Assembly (NCBI GenBank): GCA_963205185.1
Contig: CAUJHZ010000006.1
Location: 80,365-144,364, forward strand
DNA from: Planctomycetota bacterium
GTDB lineage: Bacteria > Planctomycetota > Phycisphaerae > Phycisphaerales > UBA5793
DNA length: 64,000 bases
Direction: 5' to 3'
Shown here in pieces: positions 1-10,241 of the stretch; position 1 is the stretch's first letter; every line of letters starts with the position of its first letter. A model generated the notes under the pieces. The model had not been told where the DNA came from. It worked only from the letters and a program-made list of their open reading frames with translations, and made no database searches. Position numbers and translations under genes: made by a program.

Positions 1-164
1 ACGTGGCAGCACTCGGCCAGTCCGCGACCCGTACAGACCACGACTTCGATCCCCGCCTCGACCGCCCTGGCGACGGCGTCGCGATTGGCGTTGCTCAAGG
101 CGCCGCCGGGGTCGAGCAGCGTCCCATCGAGGTCGATCGCGAGCAGTCCGTAGGCAGCAGCCAT
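1..164 (-). CDS. HAD-superfamily (Cof-type) phosphatase, N-terminal part
   Basis: Only the first 54 codons lie inside the window; the gene runs off the left edge. Reading leftward from the ATG at 164, the protein begins MAAAYGLLAIDLDGTLLD. DLDGTLLD is the HAD motif I, whose first Asp is the catalytic nucleophile and second Asp the general acid. It is followed by the usual helix (NANRDAVARAVEAGIEV) and the VVCTGRG segment, which carries the motif II Thr. This arrangement, with motif I about ten residues from the start, is typical of Cof/SupH-type sugar-phosphate phosphatases. The substrate cannot be told from this fragment. The family call is firm. Confidence 0.8.
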   Translation of the reverse strand, partial: MAAAYGLLAIDLDGTLLDPGGALSNANRDAVARAVEAGIEVVVCTGRGLAECCH

Positions 165-267
165 GAGCAGATGATTCTAACCGCCCCGCCAAGTGTCGCG
201 AATGGCCAGAGCTGCGGCAACATTCACGGCTTGTCGGGTGTCTCGTCGATACGAAGTGGAACTCGCG

Positions 268-1050
268 ATGACGAAGGCAAGTGCGTGCCAGGCCGGTCTG
301 AGACGTCTGGACGCTGGCTGGCTGTATCTGCTGGCCGGCGCGGCTCTTGTCTCGTCGATGGTGCTCATCGGTCCGGCGGACGATCTCGCTCAGCTCCGCC
401 ACCGCCGCGACCGTCTGGCGGGACTCGAATCCGACGCGATCAGCCGGCTGCAGGCGTATGAGACATTTCTCGAAGCGCTGGACGACGCCGACCCCATGCT
501 CGTGCGCCGCCTCGCCGCCGCCCAACTCAACCTCATACCGGAAAACGTCAAGCCCATCGGCCTGATCGGCGTCGAACTGGATGCCCACGTGGACGACTGG
601 ATCCTCGAGGCGCTGCCGCCCCCGACGGTCGTCGATCCGCCGCAGGTGAAGGACTCCTGGCTGCGCCGCCTGGCCACCGGCCCGACGCGGCTGTGGACGA
701 TGCTCGCCGGCATGCTGCTCATCTTTATTGGCCTGCTGCCCCAGGCGGACCGCGCCGCTGCAACTGACCCACGCGACGAATTGGCGGACGCTCTGGTCTC
801 GGACGCGATGGCGACCGAGTCGCGGGCCGACTCGGAAGAGTCTGATGAACTCGATGAAGGCTGGGAGGCCGAAGAAGAGCGCAACGAGGAGGAGTTCGAA
901 GACCCGGATGATTCGCCGCCCCTGCCCCGGCGGTTGATCGCCTCGGAGGATGGCGAACTCATCAGCGCCGATGATGAAGAAGATGAGGATGATGACCACG
1001 CGTCGCCGCGCGTGCAGGTCGTCTCAGTCTCCGCGTCGTCAGCGAGATAG
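268..1050 (+). CDS. two-helix membrane protein with coiled coil and acidic tail
   Basis: Product of about 260 residues with no family I recognise. From the ATG at 268 there is a short basic start, a hydrophobic segment (WLYLLAGAALVSSMVLI), then a charged heptad-like stretch (about residues 36-65) that looks like a coiled coil. An extracytoplasmic stretch follows, then a second hydrophobic segment (LWTMLAGMLLIFIGLL, about 155-170). The last roughly 85 residues are strongly acidic with runs of Asp and Glu. The helix-then-coiled-coil start resembles the layout of FtsB/DivIC-type divisome proteins, but the second helix and acidic tail do not, so no function is assigned. An in-frame ATG at 193 is possible; 268 puts the first helix near the N-terminus. 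The gene stands alone, tail to tail with the DUF1501 gene. Confidence 0.6.
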   Translation: MTKASACQAGLRRLDAGWLYLLAGAALVSSMVLIGPADDLAQLRHRRDRLAGLESDAISRLQAYETFLEALDDADPMLVRRLAAAQLNLIPENVKPIGLIGVELDAHVDDWILEALPPPTVVDPPQVKDSWLRRLATGPTRLWTMLAGMLLIFIGLLPQADRAAATDPRDELADALVSDAMATESRADSEESDELDEGWEAEEERNEEEFEDPDDSPPLPRRLIASEDGELISADDEEDEDDDHASPRVQVVSVSASSAR

Positions 1051-1062
1051 TGCCGCAGCAGA

Positions 1063-2352
1063 TCAGACGCTCTTGTTGAAGATGACGGCGGGGCGGAAGG
1101 CCCCCTTGAGCACCTTCCTGCTGTCAGCCTTGAGCCATGATTCGAGAATCGCGGCGTAGATGCAGCGGAAATCGATGCCGAACTTGAGATCGCCCTGATC
1201 GAGATCGGTCAGGGACGGATGCGGCCCGAGCACGCCAGGCCGAACCATCGGTCCGAGCAGAAACATCGGCGCTGCCGTTCCGTGGTCGGTGCCCTGGGAA
1301 GCGTTCTGCTTCACGCGCCGGCCGAATTCACTGAATGTCATCGTGAGCACGCGGCCGTCGTTGCCCTGCGCCTTGAGGTCCTTCAGGAACGCGAGCAGCG
1401 CCGAGCCGACCTGCGTCATCAGATTGGCGTGGCTGCCCGCCTGCCCCGCGTGGGTGTCGAAGCCGCTGATGGTAACGTAGTAAACGCGCGTGGGCAGTTC
1501 GGCGCGGATCATCGAGCCCACCATCTGCAACTGCTGGCCCAACTGGTTCCGCGGATACTCGACCAGCGGCCGCACGCGGACCGCATTGCGAATCTGCTCG
1601 CTGGCGATCTGGGCGTTCAGCGCGGTTCGGGTGAGGAACTCAAGTTGCGTGCCCGCTTTCACGCCCTCGACGCGGTCTCCGCCGCGGTTGATTTCCTCGT
1701 AGGGCTCGCCGAGCGAGTTGTGCAGGTCTTCGCCGATCCAGCGGAACAGATCCGCCGTTTCGAACGACACGGGCTTGTTAAGATCGCCCATCATGGCCTT
1801 CGGCGCTTCGCGGCCGATGGCGATCTCCGCGTTTGGCTCCGGCGTGCCGTTGCAGGTGTTGTCGAAGTAGCGCCCGATCCACCCGTTGCCCGACGGTTGC
1901 TGCGGGTTGGCGGTGTGCCAGATGTCCATTGACGTGAAGTGCGATCGATTGGGGTTCGGATAGCCTACGCCCTGCACCGTAGCGAGCAGGCCGTCGTCGT
2001 GCAGTTCCTTGAGCCCGGTGAGGTTCGGGTGAAGCCCGATGCCATCGGCGCCGCCGCCAAAGCGCAACACGTTGTTGGCCGGGATGCCCAGTTGGGGCCT
2101 CGCGCGGTAGTACTGGTCATCGCCGAAGGGCACAACGGTGTTGAGCCCGTCGTTGCCGCCGCCGAGTTGCACGACGACCAGGATGCGGTCCTGCGGCTTG
2201 CCTGCGATCGAACTCGTTTGAAGGAGATCAAACGGGTCGGTGAGGCCGAATGCCGACGACTGGATGAAGTACGGGACCGTCGCCGCGGCCGAGACCATCG
2301 TCAGGCCCTTCTGGAGGAAGATGCGGCGCGTGTAGGCGTGTTCATTGCACAT
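1063..2352 (-). CDS. DUF1501 family protein, Tat-exported
   Basis: 429 residues. The N-terminus has a twin-arginine export signal (TRRIFLQKG) followed by a hydrophobic stretch, so it should be exported folded. The mature part starts with RILVVVQLGGGNDGLNTVVP, the hallmark start of DUF1501 proteins, which have an alkaline-phosphatase/sulfatase-like fold. Later blocks typical of the family are GVGYPNPNRSHF, YYVTISGFDTHAGQ and TMTFSEFGRRV. A GAGGAA ribosome-binding site precedes the ATG at 2352. It lies 12 bp downstream of the DUF1800 gene on the same strand. DUF1800-DUF1501 pairs are common in Planctomycetes; their biochemical role is not established. The family call is secure, the function unknown. 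Confidence 0.9.
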   Translation of the reverse strand: MCNEHAYTRRIFLQKGLTMVSAAATVPYFIQSSAFGLTDPFDLLQTSSIAGKPQDRILVVVQLGGGNDGLNTVVPFGDDQYYRARPQLGIPANNVLRFGGGADGIGLHPNLTGLKELHDDGLLATVQGVGYPNPNRSHFTSMDIWHTANPQQPSGNGWIGRYFDNTCNGTPEPNAEIAIGREAPKAMMGDLNKPVSFETADLFRWIGEDLHNSLGEPYEEINRGGDRVEGVKAGTQLEFLTRTALNAQIASEQIRNAVRVRPLVEYPRNQLGQQLQMVGSMIRAELPTRVYYVTISGFDTHAGQAGSHANLMTQVGSALLAFLKDLKAQGNDGRVLTMTFSEFGRRVKQNASQGTDHGTAAPMFLLGPMVRPGVLGPHPSLTDLDQGDLKFGIDFRCIYAAILESWLKADSRKVLKGAFRPAVIFNKSV

Positions 2353-2364
2353 GGCATTCGTTCC

Positions 2365-3864
2365 TCAGCAGAGTTGGTACTCCGGCATCGCCGTGATCAG
2401 GCAGAGCATGCCGATGATCAGTTCGTTGTTCACGCGCCCGCCGTTGGAATCCGCAAACTCCAGCAGCGTGGCGCGTCGGGCTTCGAGCGGTTTGGCGCCC
2501 AGGCACGACTTGAGCAGAAAGTCCACGGCTTCGGTCTGCGCATACTCGCCGTCGCTGCCTTTGGTCAGGTGCGCGAGCAGGTGCATGGCGTCAAACTTCG
2601 ATCGCGTGGATGAGCCGCGGAACCCGCTGGGCAGGCGGCCGGTAAGCAGGTGCGTGAGCAGATTCTGGCGCACGAACAGCGTGGACGTGTTGATCCACGA
2701 GCGCCCGCCGACCCAGCCCTTGACCGAAGGCGGAAAAAAGACGTCCTGGCCCATCAGTTCCAGCGCATCGACGAGGATGTTCAGATCAAGAATCGGCGTT
2801 TTGAGCGAGCGCACCGCCTCGACCACCAGCTGCACCGGCGACTTGATTTCCGCCGCAATGTTCGCCTCGTCGTAGAAGTGCTCGCTGCGAAAGAGCGTGC
2901 CCAGAACCGGCGCCAGGTCATACTTGTTCGATCGCATCTCCCTGGCGAGATTCAGGATGAATGTCTTGACCGCCGGCTCAACGGGACCGGGCAGATCATT
3001 GACGAAGAAGCGATACAGCTTCAGTGCGATGAACTCGCTGCATTGCGTCCTGCCGAGGATCAGGCGAACGAAGTCATCGCCGTTGTACGTACCGCGCTTG
3101 CCGAAGATGACCTTCTGTCCGTCGTCGTGGAAGTCTTCCCGGAAGAGGAACTCGTTGCCTTCGAACGAATAGCCGGTGAGGGCTCGCGCGCCTTCCTTGA
3201 TGTCGTTCTCGGTGTAACCGTTGCCCTCGCCGAGCGTAAAAAGCTCCATGAGTTCACGCGCCAGATTCTCGTTGGGCTGGCGCTTGTGCGACTCGTTGTT
3301 GTCGAGGAAGGCGAGCATCGCCGGGTCGCGGATGATCTGGAAGCACAATTCGGCAAAGTTGCCCACGGCGTACTTGCGGAACATCTGGTTCTGCAGGAAC
3401 ATGTGGTAACTGTTCTCGATCGTGCGGTATCCGGTCGCAAAGTGGCCGTGCAGGAAGAGCGTCATCTTCTCTTCGAGCGGGCGCGGCGTCTCGATCATGC
3501 GCTTGAGCCACCACTGCTGCATGGCCCGGACCTGCTGGCGATCCTGGCGCTGCCGCTCCTGGCGCAGGCGGCGGAGCCGCTCGAGCGTAACTTCATCCTG
3601 CGCTTCCTGCGCCTTGCGATAGGCGAGGCGCTCTTCGGGCGAGGGCGGCGTCATGATGTCGCCGCGGAAGTCGTCGGGCTTGATGGCTTCGGTGGGAATC
3701 TCGCGGTACTTGATGAGGTAATCAACGCTGCGATCGAGCCCCCACTCGACGAGCAGGCGGACCTGGTCGGGCGTGCCGCCGAAGCCGGCTCGGCGGAGCA
3801 GGTGGTTCGCCTCCCAGTGGCCGAAGGCGTCAGGTCGCAGCGGCTTGAGCGTGGCAGTGGGCAT
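2365..3864 (-). CDS. DUF1800 family protein
   Basis: 499 residues. The N-terminal block HLLRRAGFGGTPDQVRLLVE and the central MTLFLHGHFATGY and NENLARELMELFTLGEGNGY blocks are the signature motifs of DUF1800 proteins. No clear signal peptide is visible, unlike its partner. The start at 3864 has a GAGGTG ribosome-binding site about 7 nt upstream. The stop is 12 bp before the DUF1501 start, so the two are very probably co-transcribed, with DUF1800 first. Such pairs are expanded in Planctomycetes and some other environmental bacteria. The enzymatic function is not known to me and I assign none. Confidence 0.9.
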   Translation of the reverse strand: MPTATLKPLRPDAFGHWEANHLLRRAGFGGTPDQVRLLVEWGLDRSVDYLIKYREIPTEAIKPDDFRGDIMTPPSPEERLAYRKAQEAQDEVTLERLRRLRQERQRQDRQQVRAMQQWWLKRMIETPRPLEEKMTLFLHGHFATGYRTIENSYHMFLQNQMFRKYAVGNFAELCFQIIRDPAMLAFLDNNESHKRQPNENLARELMELFTLGEGNGYTENDIKEGARALTGYSFEGNEFLFREDFHDDGQKVIFGKRGTYNGDDFVRLILGRTQCSEFIALKLYRFFVNDLPGPVEPAVKTFILNLAREMRSNKYDLAPVLGTLFRSEHFYDEANIAAEIKSPVQLVVEAVRSLKTPILDLNILVDALELMGQDVFFPPSVKGWVGGRSWINTSTLFVRQNLLTHLLTGRLPSGFRGSSTRSKFDAMHLLAHLTKGSDGEYAQTEAVDFLLKSCLGAKPLEARRATLLEFADSNGGRVNNELIIGMLCLITAMPEYQLC

Positions 3865-4124
3865 GGCGTCACCTCATCGGCAGACCGGTCGGGAATCGAC
3901 ACCCGCACAACGCCCCCGGCGATGGCGGTATTGCCGGCGCATCCAGCCTCGGGTCTGCCCCGCTCATTTATTGGCTGGCCGTGCTTGAATATACCGGCAA
4001 ACGGGCGGCTGCGGCGTGAAAACTCGCCCGAGAAAAGACGCCAGGTACTTTTTCCTCGGATTGACCCGACCCTCCGGCGCGACCATCATCGTGGGCTGGC
4101 GCGCACAAGGGGTTGGATGATCTG

Positions 4125-5096
4125 ATGGCACAGGCAGCTGCATACGTCGTCGGCGTCGATCTGGGCGGCACGTACACCCAGGTCGGAGTCGTCGATGCCA
4201 AAAACCGCGTCGTTGGCCAGGCGCGGCCAAAAACGCGCGCCGACGAGGGAGTCGAGACGGTCATCGAACGCCTTTGCGAGGGCATCGAAGCCGCGTGCGG
4301 CGATGCCGGGATCGCGCCGGCCGACCTGGGCGGCATCGGCATCGGCGCCCCATCGCCCATCGACGCCGATTGCCGCATCATCATCAACGCCGTGAATCTG
4401 CGCTGGACAAACGTTCCGCTGGCCGACCTCGTGTCAAAGCGACTCCACGGCGTGCCAACGACTCTCGACAACGATGTCAATGTCGCCGTCTGGGGCGAGT
4501 ACCTCCTGGGCGCCGGGCGCGGCTTTCGCAATGTGCTCGGGATGTGGATCGGCACCGGCATCGGCGGCGGCCTGGTCATCGAGGGCCGGCTCCACCACGG
4601 GTCGTTCGGCACGGCCGGCGAGATCGGCCAGGGCGTCATTCTGCCCGGCGGCGGGCCGGCGTCGGAGAAACTTGAAGAGCACGCCGCTCGCTCGGCGATG
4701 GAGCGCCGGGCTGTTGCCCTGCTTCGCGCCAATGCGCCGTCCTCCCTGCGCGAAGCAGTGCATGGACGAGTGGATGAAGTGCGCATCAGTCACATCGCTC
4801 AAGCCGTCGAGGCAGGCGACGCACTGGCCTCGCGCATCGCAGGGCATTCGGCGCGGATGGTCGGCGTCGCCGCCGCCAACTCCGCTACGCTGCTCAGTCT
4901 CGATTGCATCGTCCTCGGCGGCGGGGGAGTGGAGGCGCTCGGGCAGTGGTACGTCGACGAGGTGCGTCGCGTCTTCGATGAGGCCGTCTTCCCCGATACG
5001 CTGCGCCAGTGCGCCATCGTGCAGACGCAGCTGCGCGAGAACGCCGGCCTGCTCGGCGCAGCACTGCTGGCGCGGCAGCGTCTGTGCTCCCCATGA
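4125..5096 (+). CDS. ROK-family sugar kinase, probable glucokinase, without zinc motif
   Basis: 323 residues from the ATG at 4125, which has AAGGGG about 12 nt upstream; a TTG at 4113 is an alternative. The ATP-binding phosphate-1 loop is VGVDLGGTYTQVG. The sugar-binding and catalytic block is TTLDNDVNVAVWGE, where the second Asp would be the base. The phosphate-2 block is GTGIGGGLVIEG, followed by FGTAGEIGQG. Typical ROK kinases then carry a C-x-C-G-x2-G-C zinc site; here that segment is ILPGGGPASEKLEEHA and has no cysteine, so the protein would fold without the structural zinc. It overlaps the next gene, a glycogen debranching enzyme, by ATGA. This fits a role phosphorylating the free glucose that debranching releases. 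Glucose specificity is inferred from context. Confidence 0.8.
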   Translation: MAQAAAYVVGVDLGGTYTQVGVVDAKNRVVGQARPKTRADEGVETVIERLCEGIEAACGDAGIAPADLGGIGIGAPSPIDADCRIIINAVNLRWTNVPLADLVSKRLHGVPTTLDNDVNVAVWGEYLLGAGRGFRNVLGMWIGTGIGGGLVIEGRLHHGSFGTAGEIGQGVILPGGGPASEKLEEHAARSAMERRAVALLRANAPSSLREAVHGRVDEVRISHIAQAVEAGDALASRIAGHSARMVGVAAANSATLLSLDCIVLGGGGVEALGQWYVDEVRRVFDEAVFPDTLRQCAIVQTQLRENAGLLGAALLARQRLCSP

Positions 5097-7153
5097 ATGT
5101 CGAGCACGGTCCATCTTCCTTCGATCGCACTCATCTCATCCGCTTTCGCGGCGAGGGAGATGTGCGGCGCTTCATCGAGACGGAGTGGCTGATTACCGAC
5201 GGCCTGGGCGGCTTTGCCATGGGAACGGCGCTCGGCCTCAACACGCGCCGCTATCACGGCTGGCTCATCAGCGCCCGCAAGCCGCCCGTCGGCCGGATCA
5301 TGCTGCTCAACAACGTCCTCGAGCGGCTGACGCTTGCCGCGCCCGACGGCCGGGAAGAGACGGTGGAGCTGAGCAACTTCGAATTTGCGCCGCACCACAT
5401 TGCGCCGCGCGGTTATCGACTCCTCCAGCAGTTCGAGCGCGGCGTAAACGCCTGCCGCTGGGTCTACCGCACTGGCCAGTTCACCTTCGAGCGCATCCTC
5501 AGCCTGCGCTGGCGCGTCGGCGGCGCGGATGTGACCTACCGGATATCCGGCCCGGCCGGCTCGACCATGCGGCTCGCGCTGCTGCCGCTCGTGCGCTGCC
5601 ATGATTTCCACCATCTCATCCGCTGCGACGGGCGGCGATTTCTCGTACGCGGCACGCGCGAGGGCATCGCCGCCGCCGCACCGGATGGGCAAGACGTCCA
5701 TCTGTCTACGTCTGACGGCCAGTTTCATGCGCAGTCCGACTGGTGGTTCAATTTCCACTACCAGCAAGATGCCCAGCGCGGCCTCGATCACATCGAAGAC
5801 CTCTTCACGCCCGGCGAATTCCGTCACGAGTGCTCGATCGACGGCTCCGGATGCTGTGTTTTTCAGTTGCACGCCGGCGCCGACGGCGATTCGGGGCGCC
5901 CTCCCGCTGGACAGGCGGAGGAGCATCGTCGCGCCCATCTCGCGCGGCACCGCACATCGGTCCAGGCGAAGTCGCCGTCGCTGGCGGCGCGGCTTGATCT
6001 GCTCGCCGCGGCCGATGACTTCGTCGTGCCGCGCCGGGTCGACGAGGAGTCGCTGATGACGATCCTCGCGGGTTATCCGTGGTTCGGCGACTGGGGGCGC
6101 GACACGATGATCGCCCTGCGCGGCCTGCTGCTGGTCACCGCCCGGTTCGACGAGGCTCGCGCGACCCTCCGCGCCTTTGCCGCGCATCGCCGCCACGGCC
6201 TGATTCCAAATCTTTTTGATGACTACGGCGAGGCGGCACACCACAACACCGCCGACGCCAGTCTTTGGTTCATCGACGCCGCGTGCAAGTACCGCGCCAT
6301 GTCCGAAGACACGGCCGGATTTGACCGCGATCTGCGCGAAGCCTGCCTGGACATCATCGATTGCTATCGCCGCGGCACTGATTTTGGCATCCGCATGGAC
6401 GAGCGAGATGGGCTGATCGCCGCCGGCGACGCTTCGACGCAACTCACCTGGATGGACGCCAAGCGCGATGGCGTCGTCTTCACGCCGCGCTTTGGCAAGG
6501 CCGTCGAGATCAACGCGCTGTGGTACAGCGCCCTGCGAAGCATGGCTGAGGCGGCGCCGCAACGCGCTGCTGAACTCAACGCGATTGCCGATCGCGTGCG
6601 CGAGCACTTTGCCGCGCTCTTCTGGTGCGAAGAAACGAACTGCCTGGCCGATGTGCTCGTGCCCGATGGGGACGGCTGGGTGCAGGACCGTTGCGTGCGG
6701 CCCAATCAGATCATCGCGTGCTCGCTGCCCCACAGTCCGCTGGACATCGAGCGCCGCCGGCGGGTCATCGCGGTTGTCGAAGAGCACCTGCTCACGCCGG
6801 TGGGATTGCGCACGCTCAGCCCGCGCGATTCGCGCTACATTGGCCGCTTCGAAGGCGGCATGTTCGAGCGCGACCGGGCCTATCACCAGGGCACCGTCTG
6901 GCCCTGGCTCATGGGGCCGTTCATCGAGGCGGTGCTGCGCGCCGAGGAATTCAGCGACGTGGCCCGCCGCCGCGCCAAATCGCTCCTGCAGCCGCTCATT
7001 GAGCAGACGATCGTCGGCCGCAGTCTCGGGCAGCTCGCCGAGGTCTATGACGGCGATTCGACTCCGCAGCGCCAGCGTCTGCCCGGCGGCTGCATGGCCC
7101 AGGCATGGTCCATCGCGGCGATTCTCGATGGCCTGGCGCTGTGCGAGAAGTGA
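5093..7153 (+). CDS. glycogen debranching enzyme (GDE family)
   Basis: 686 residues. The N-terminal domain has the family block WLITDGLGGFAMGTALGLNT with RRYHGWL (about residues 33-60). The C-terminal (alpha/alpha)6 catalytic part contains WFGDWGRDTMIALRGLLL (about 330), GLIPNLFDDYGE and HHNTADASLWFIDA. Further on are TWMDAK, NALWYSALR and YHQGTVWPWLMGPF near the end. These match the archaeal/bacterial amylo-alpha-1,6-glucosidase family that hydrolyses branch points of glycogen and releases glucose. The start at 5093 overlaps the stop of the ROK kinase (ATGA), so translation is probably coupled. It is cytoplasmic, with no signal peptide. Whether it also has transferase activity is not visible. 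Confidence 0.88.
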   Translation: MNVEHGPSSFDRTHLIRFRGEGDVRRFIETEWLITDGLGGFAMGTALGLNTRRYHGWLISARKPPVGRIMLLNNVLERLTLAAPDGREETVELSNFEFAPHHIAPRGYRLLQQFERGVNACRWVYRTGQFTFERILSLRWRVGGADVTYRISGPAGSTMRLALLPLVRCHDFHHLIRCDGRRFLVRGTREGIAAAAPDGQDVHLSTSDGQFHAQSDWWFNFHYQQDAQRGLDHIEDLFTPGEFRHECSIDGSGCCVFQLHAGADGDSGRPPAGQAEEHRRAHLARHRTSVQAKSPSLAARLDLLAAADDFVVPRRVDEESLMTILAGYPWFGDWGRDTMIALRGLLLVTARFDEARATLRAFAAHRRHGLIPNLFDDYGEAAHHNTADASLWFIDAACKYRAMSEDTAGFDRDLREACLDIIDCYRRGTDFGIRMDERDGLIAAGDASTQLTWMDAKRDGVVFTPRFGKAVEINALWYSALRSMAEAAPQRAAELNAIADRVREHFAALFWCEETNCLADVLVPDGDGWVQDRCVRPNQIIACSLPHSPLDIERRRRVIAVVEEHLLTPVGLRTLSPRDSRYIGRFEGGMFERDRAYHQGTVWPWLMGPFIEAVLRAEEFSDVARRRAKSLLQPLIEQTIVGRSLGQLAEVYDGDSTPQRQRLPGGCMAQAWSIAAILDGLALCEK

Positions 7154-7168
7154 AACGCGCTGGGTTGT

Positions 7169-8209
<1,041 letters not shown>

Positions 8210-8318
8210 CGTGGTCGCATCATATACTTGGGGCAAGGCCCAGCCGCGTCTCACGCTCCCGCGTGGGTCGGGCCGAAGAATCAGCAATCCGGGCGCCAGT
8301 TGCGAGGGTGCATCGCCG

Positions 8319-8717
8319 ATGCGCGAGCCATTCGAGCCATTCATGACCGACGAACAGACGAACCAGCCGCAAGTGGACCGGCCCCGCGCCGACGAGCCCG
8401 CTGGCGGCGACGAGCAGCGCGGAGCCGGCGCCGCCACCGCGACGAAGACCCGGCCCGCCAAGCCCAGCCGCAAGGTCGAACACCTGCCGCCCTGGCGGGT
8501 GCTGCTGCACAACGACGATGTGAACGACCAGCTGTACGTCGTGGAGTCGATCACGAAGATCACGCCGCTGGGACTCAAGGATGCAGCGCGCTGCATGCTC
8601 GAAGCCCACATCACCGGCGTGTCGATGCTCCTCGTCACCCACCGGGAGCGGGCGGAACTCTACAAAGACCAGTTCCACAGCAAGGGCCTGACGGTCACCA
8701 TCGAGCCGACGGAGTAA
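8319..8717 (+). CDS. clpS: ClpS, adaptor of the Clp protease
   Basis: 132 residues from the ATG at 8319, which has GAGGG 10 nt upstream; the in-frame ATG at 8343 has no visible ribosome-binding site. After a roughly 55-residue polar, Pro/Ala-rich N-terminal arm comes the ClpS core: PWRVLLHNDDVNDQLYVV, then AARCMLEAHITG and RERAELYKDQF. It ends with GLTVTIEP. In the family the NDD segment helps form the N-degron pocket, and the N-terminal arm is threaded toward the ClpA or ClpC pore. It delivers N-end-rule substrates to the protease; no clp ATPase gene is in the window. It is divergent from the MoxR gene. Confidence 0.9.
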   Translation: MREPFEPFMTDEQTNQPQVDRPRADEPAGGDEQRGAGAATATKTRPAKPSRKVEHLPPWRVLLHNDDVNDQLYVVESITKITPLGLKDAARCMLEAHITGVSMLLVTHRERAELYKDQFHSKGLTVTIEPTE

Positions 8718-8926
8718 CGCCGGCGCTTTGCCGCCGCCGACGATTGCACGCCCACCTTACACTACCCGGCCGCGGCTGTGCGCCTTTCGTTCGGGGTGGT
8801 TTCCCTCCCTCGAATCCCCGCTTTTCTCGGACATTTCAACCGGGATTATGCTACACTTGAAACATCGCCGATCTTAAGCGATGATTCACGGTTCCGAACC
8901 TGGTCCCCACTCGAAAGGGCCGGACC

Positions 8927-9238
8927 ATGACCGACGCTCTTGATCTCTCCATCGACGAACTCTACGGCACCGGCTGGTCCGCTCTGGATTCCACCGGCTG
9001 CGAGCACACGCGCGACGGGCGCGCCTATCCGGGCCTGGTCCGCATCCAGCGCGAGTTCGCCAAACTGGGCTACGAACTGCGCCTGCGCTTCGTGCAACTG
9101 TTCGACTGCTACCGCGCCGAATGGACCGATGCGCAGGGCAAGGCCGCCGGCGCCGTGGTCGGCTCATCGGAGATCGAAGCCGCGATCTACGCGCTGGCCC
9201 AAGTCCGCCAGACGACCAAGACCGGCGTGCGGCCCTGA
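8927..9238 (+). CDS. small uncharacterised protein
   Basis: 103 residues starting MTDALDLSIDELYGTGW. It contains a mixed alpha/beta-looking middle with LVRIQREFAKLGYELRL and RFVQLFDCYRAEW, and no membrane segment or signal peptide. Composition and codon use look like its neighbours, so I take it as a real soluble cytoplasmic protein. I do not recognise the family. It sits between clpS and a glycosyltransferase gene on the same strand, about 200 bp after clpS and 50 bp before the glycosyltransferase. Confidence 0.6.
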   Translation: MTDALDLSIDELYGTGWSALDSTGCEHTRDGRAYPGLVRIQREFAKLGYELRLRFVQLFDCYRAEWTDAQGKAAGAVVGSSEIEAAIYALAQVRQTTKTGVRP

Positions 9239-9287
9239 GTCCGCCGCCGGCTCAGCCCGGCCGCACGCGCATACACTGCCCGCGCTC

Positions 9288-10178
9288 ATGCCGTCGCCGT
9301 CTCCTGTCCACGTCATCATCCCGACGCACACCGATCGCTACCTCGACTTCGTTCTCGTCGGCCTGGCCCGGCAGACGGTCGCGCCGGCGTCGATCACTGT
9401 CACTTGTGACGTTGTCGATGAACGCATCGATCAGGTGATCCGCCGCTGCGCCGATTGGCTCGATCTGACAATCCGCCACGTCCGCCGCGCGCACACCGGC
9501 ACCGAGCGCCTCGCGCAGGTGCGCAACAACGCGGTGCGCGCCCTGCTGGATGACGGCATAACGGCCGGGCGGCTGCTGTTTCTCGACGGCGACACGTATC
9601 CATCGGACACCTGCGTGGCCCAGCACGCGCGGCTGGGCGATGGTGTCGATCTCATCCTGCCTCATCGCATCTACCTCACGGAGCAGCAGACTGCCGCGCT
9701 CGAGCCCGGCGCGCTGCTGCGCGGCGAGCAGGTGATCGAACCGGCGCCTGAGCAACTCGCCGAACTGGCGCGCCTGCACCGGCGCTACGTCATGCACCAG
9801 CGACTGCGCCGCATCCGTCTGACCAAGTCGCACAAACCCAAGATGCTCGGCGGGCACCACAGCGTGACGCTCGAGATGTACCGCCGGGTCAACGGTCATG
9901 ACGAGCAATATCACACCTGGGGCACGGAGGATGATGACTTCTGTCGCCGCGTCTACCAGGCGGGGGGCAGCGCCCGCGTGGCGGTGCGCGACATTCTGGT
10001 CTTTCACCTGCACCACCCGACCCGTGCCCCGGGGGAGTGGTCCGACCGGGCCAACGCCCGGCGGTTTCTGCGGCGCGACCTGCCGGTGCGTTGCGAGCAT
10101 GGTCTGGAGTCGCCGCTCGACCAGCCGCCCGTGCAGGTGGACCTCATCGCCCCGGCGGTGGCGTCCAGCCGGGGGTAG
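9288..10178 (+). CDS. family 2-like glycosyltransferase
   Basis: 296 residues from the ATG at 9288. The N-terminus PVHVIIPTHTDRYLDFVLVG is the first beta-alpha unit of a GT-A Rossmann-like fold. LLFLDGDTYPSD (around residue 97) supplies the metal- and nucleotide-sugar-binding DxD-type motif. MLGGHHSVTLEMYRRVNGHD followed by WGTEDDDFCRRVYQAGG (around 210) is the acceptor-side block seen in GT2/GT7-type enzymes, with the ED pair as probable catalytic base. No membrane helices are seen, so it should be cytoplasmic or peripherally bound. Donor and acceptor are unknown, and there is no polysaccharide cluster around it. Confidence 0.75.
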   Translation: MPSPSPVHVIIPTHTDRYLDFVLVGLARQTVAPASITVTCDVVDERIDQVIRRCADWLDLTIRHVRRAHTGTERLAQVRNNAVRALLDDGITAGRLLFLDGDTYPSDTCVAQHARLGDGVDLILPHRIYLTEQQTAALEPGALLRGEQVIEPAPEQLAELARLHRRYVMHQRLRRIRLTKSHKPKMLGGHHSVTLEMYRRVNGHDEQYHTWGTEDDDFCRRVYQAGGSARVAVRDILVFHLHHPTRAPGEWSDRANARRFLRRDLPVRCEHGLESPLDQPPVQVDLIAPAVASSRG

Positions 10179-10241
10179 CGCATGGCTCGGTCTGCGGGAC
10201 TTCAAGGGCCTGCGGAGACTCCCCCAAACCCCGGTCGTCGG

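Noticed and set aside
2650..4125. Plus-strand open frame (491 codons) opposite the DUF1800 gene.
   Set aside because: Antisense to a clear family member; composition of a shadow frame.
4799..6886. Long minus-strand open frame (695 codons) opposite the ROK kinase and debranching enzyme.
   Set aside because: Antisense shadow of two firmly identified genes; no ribosome-binding site and no recognisable motif.
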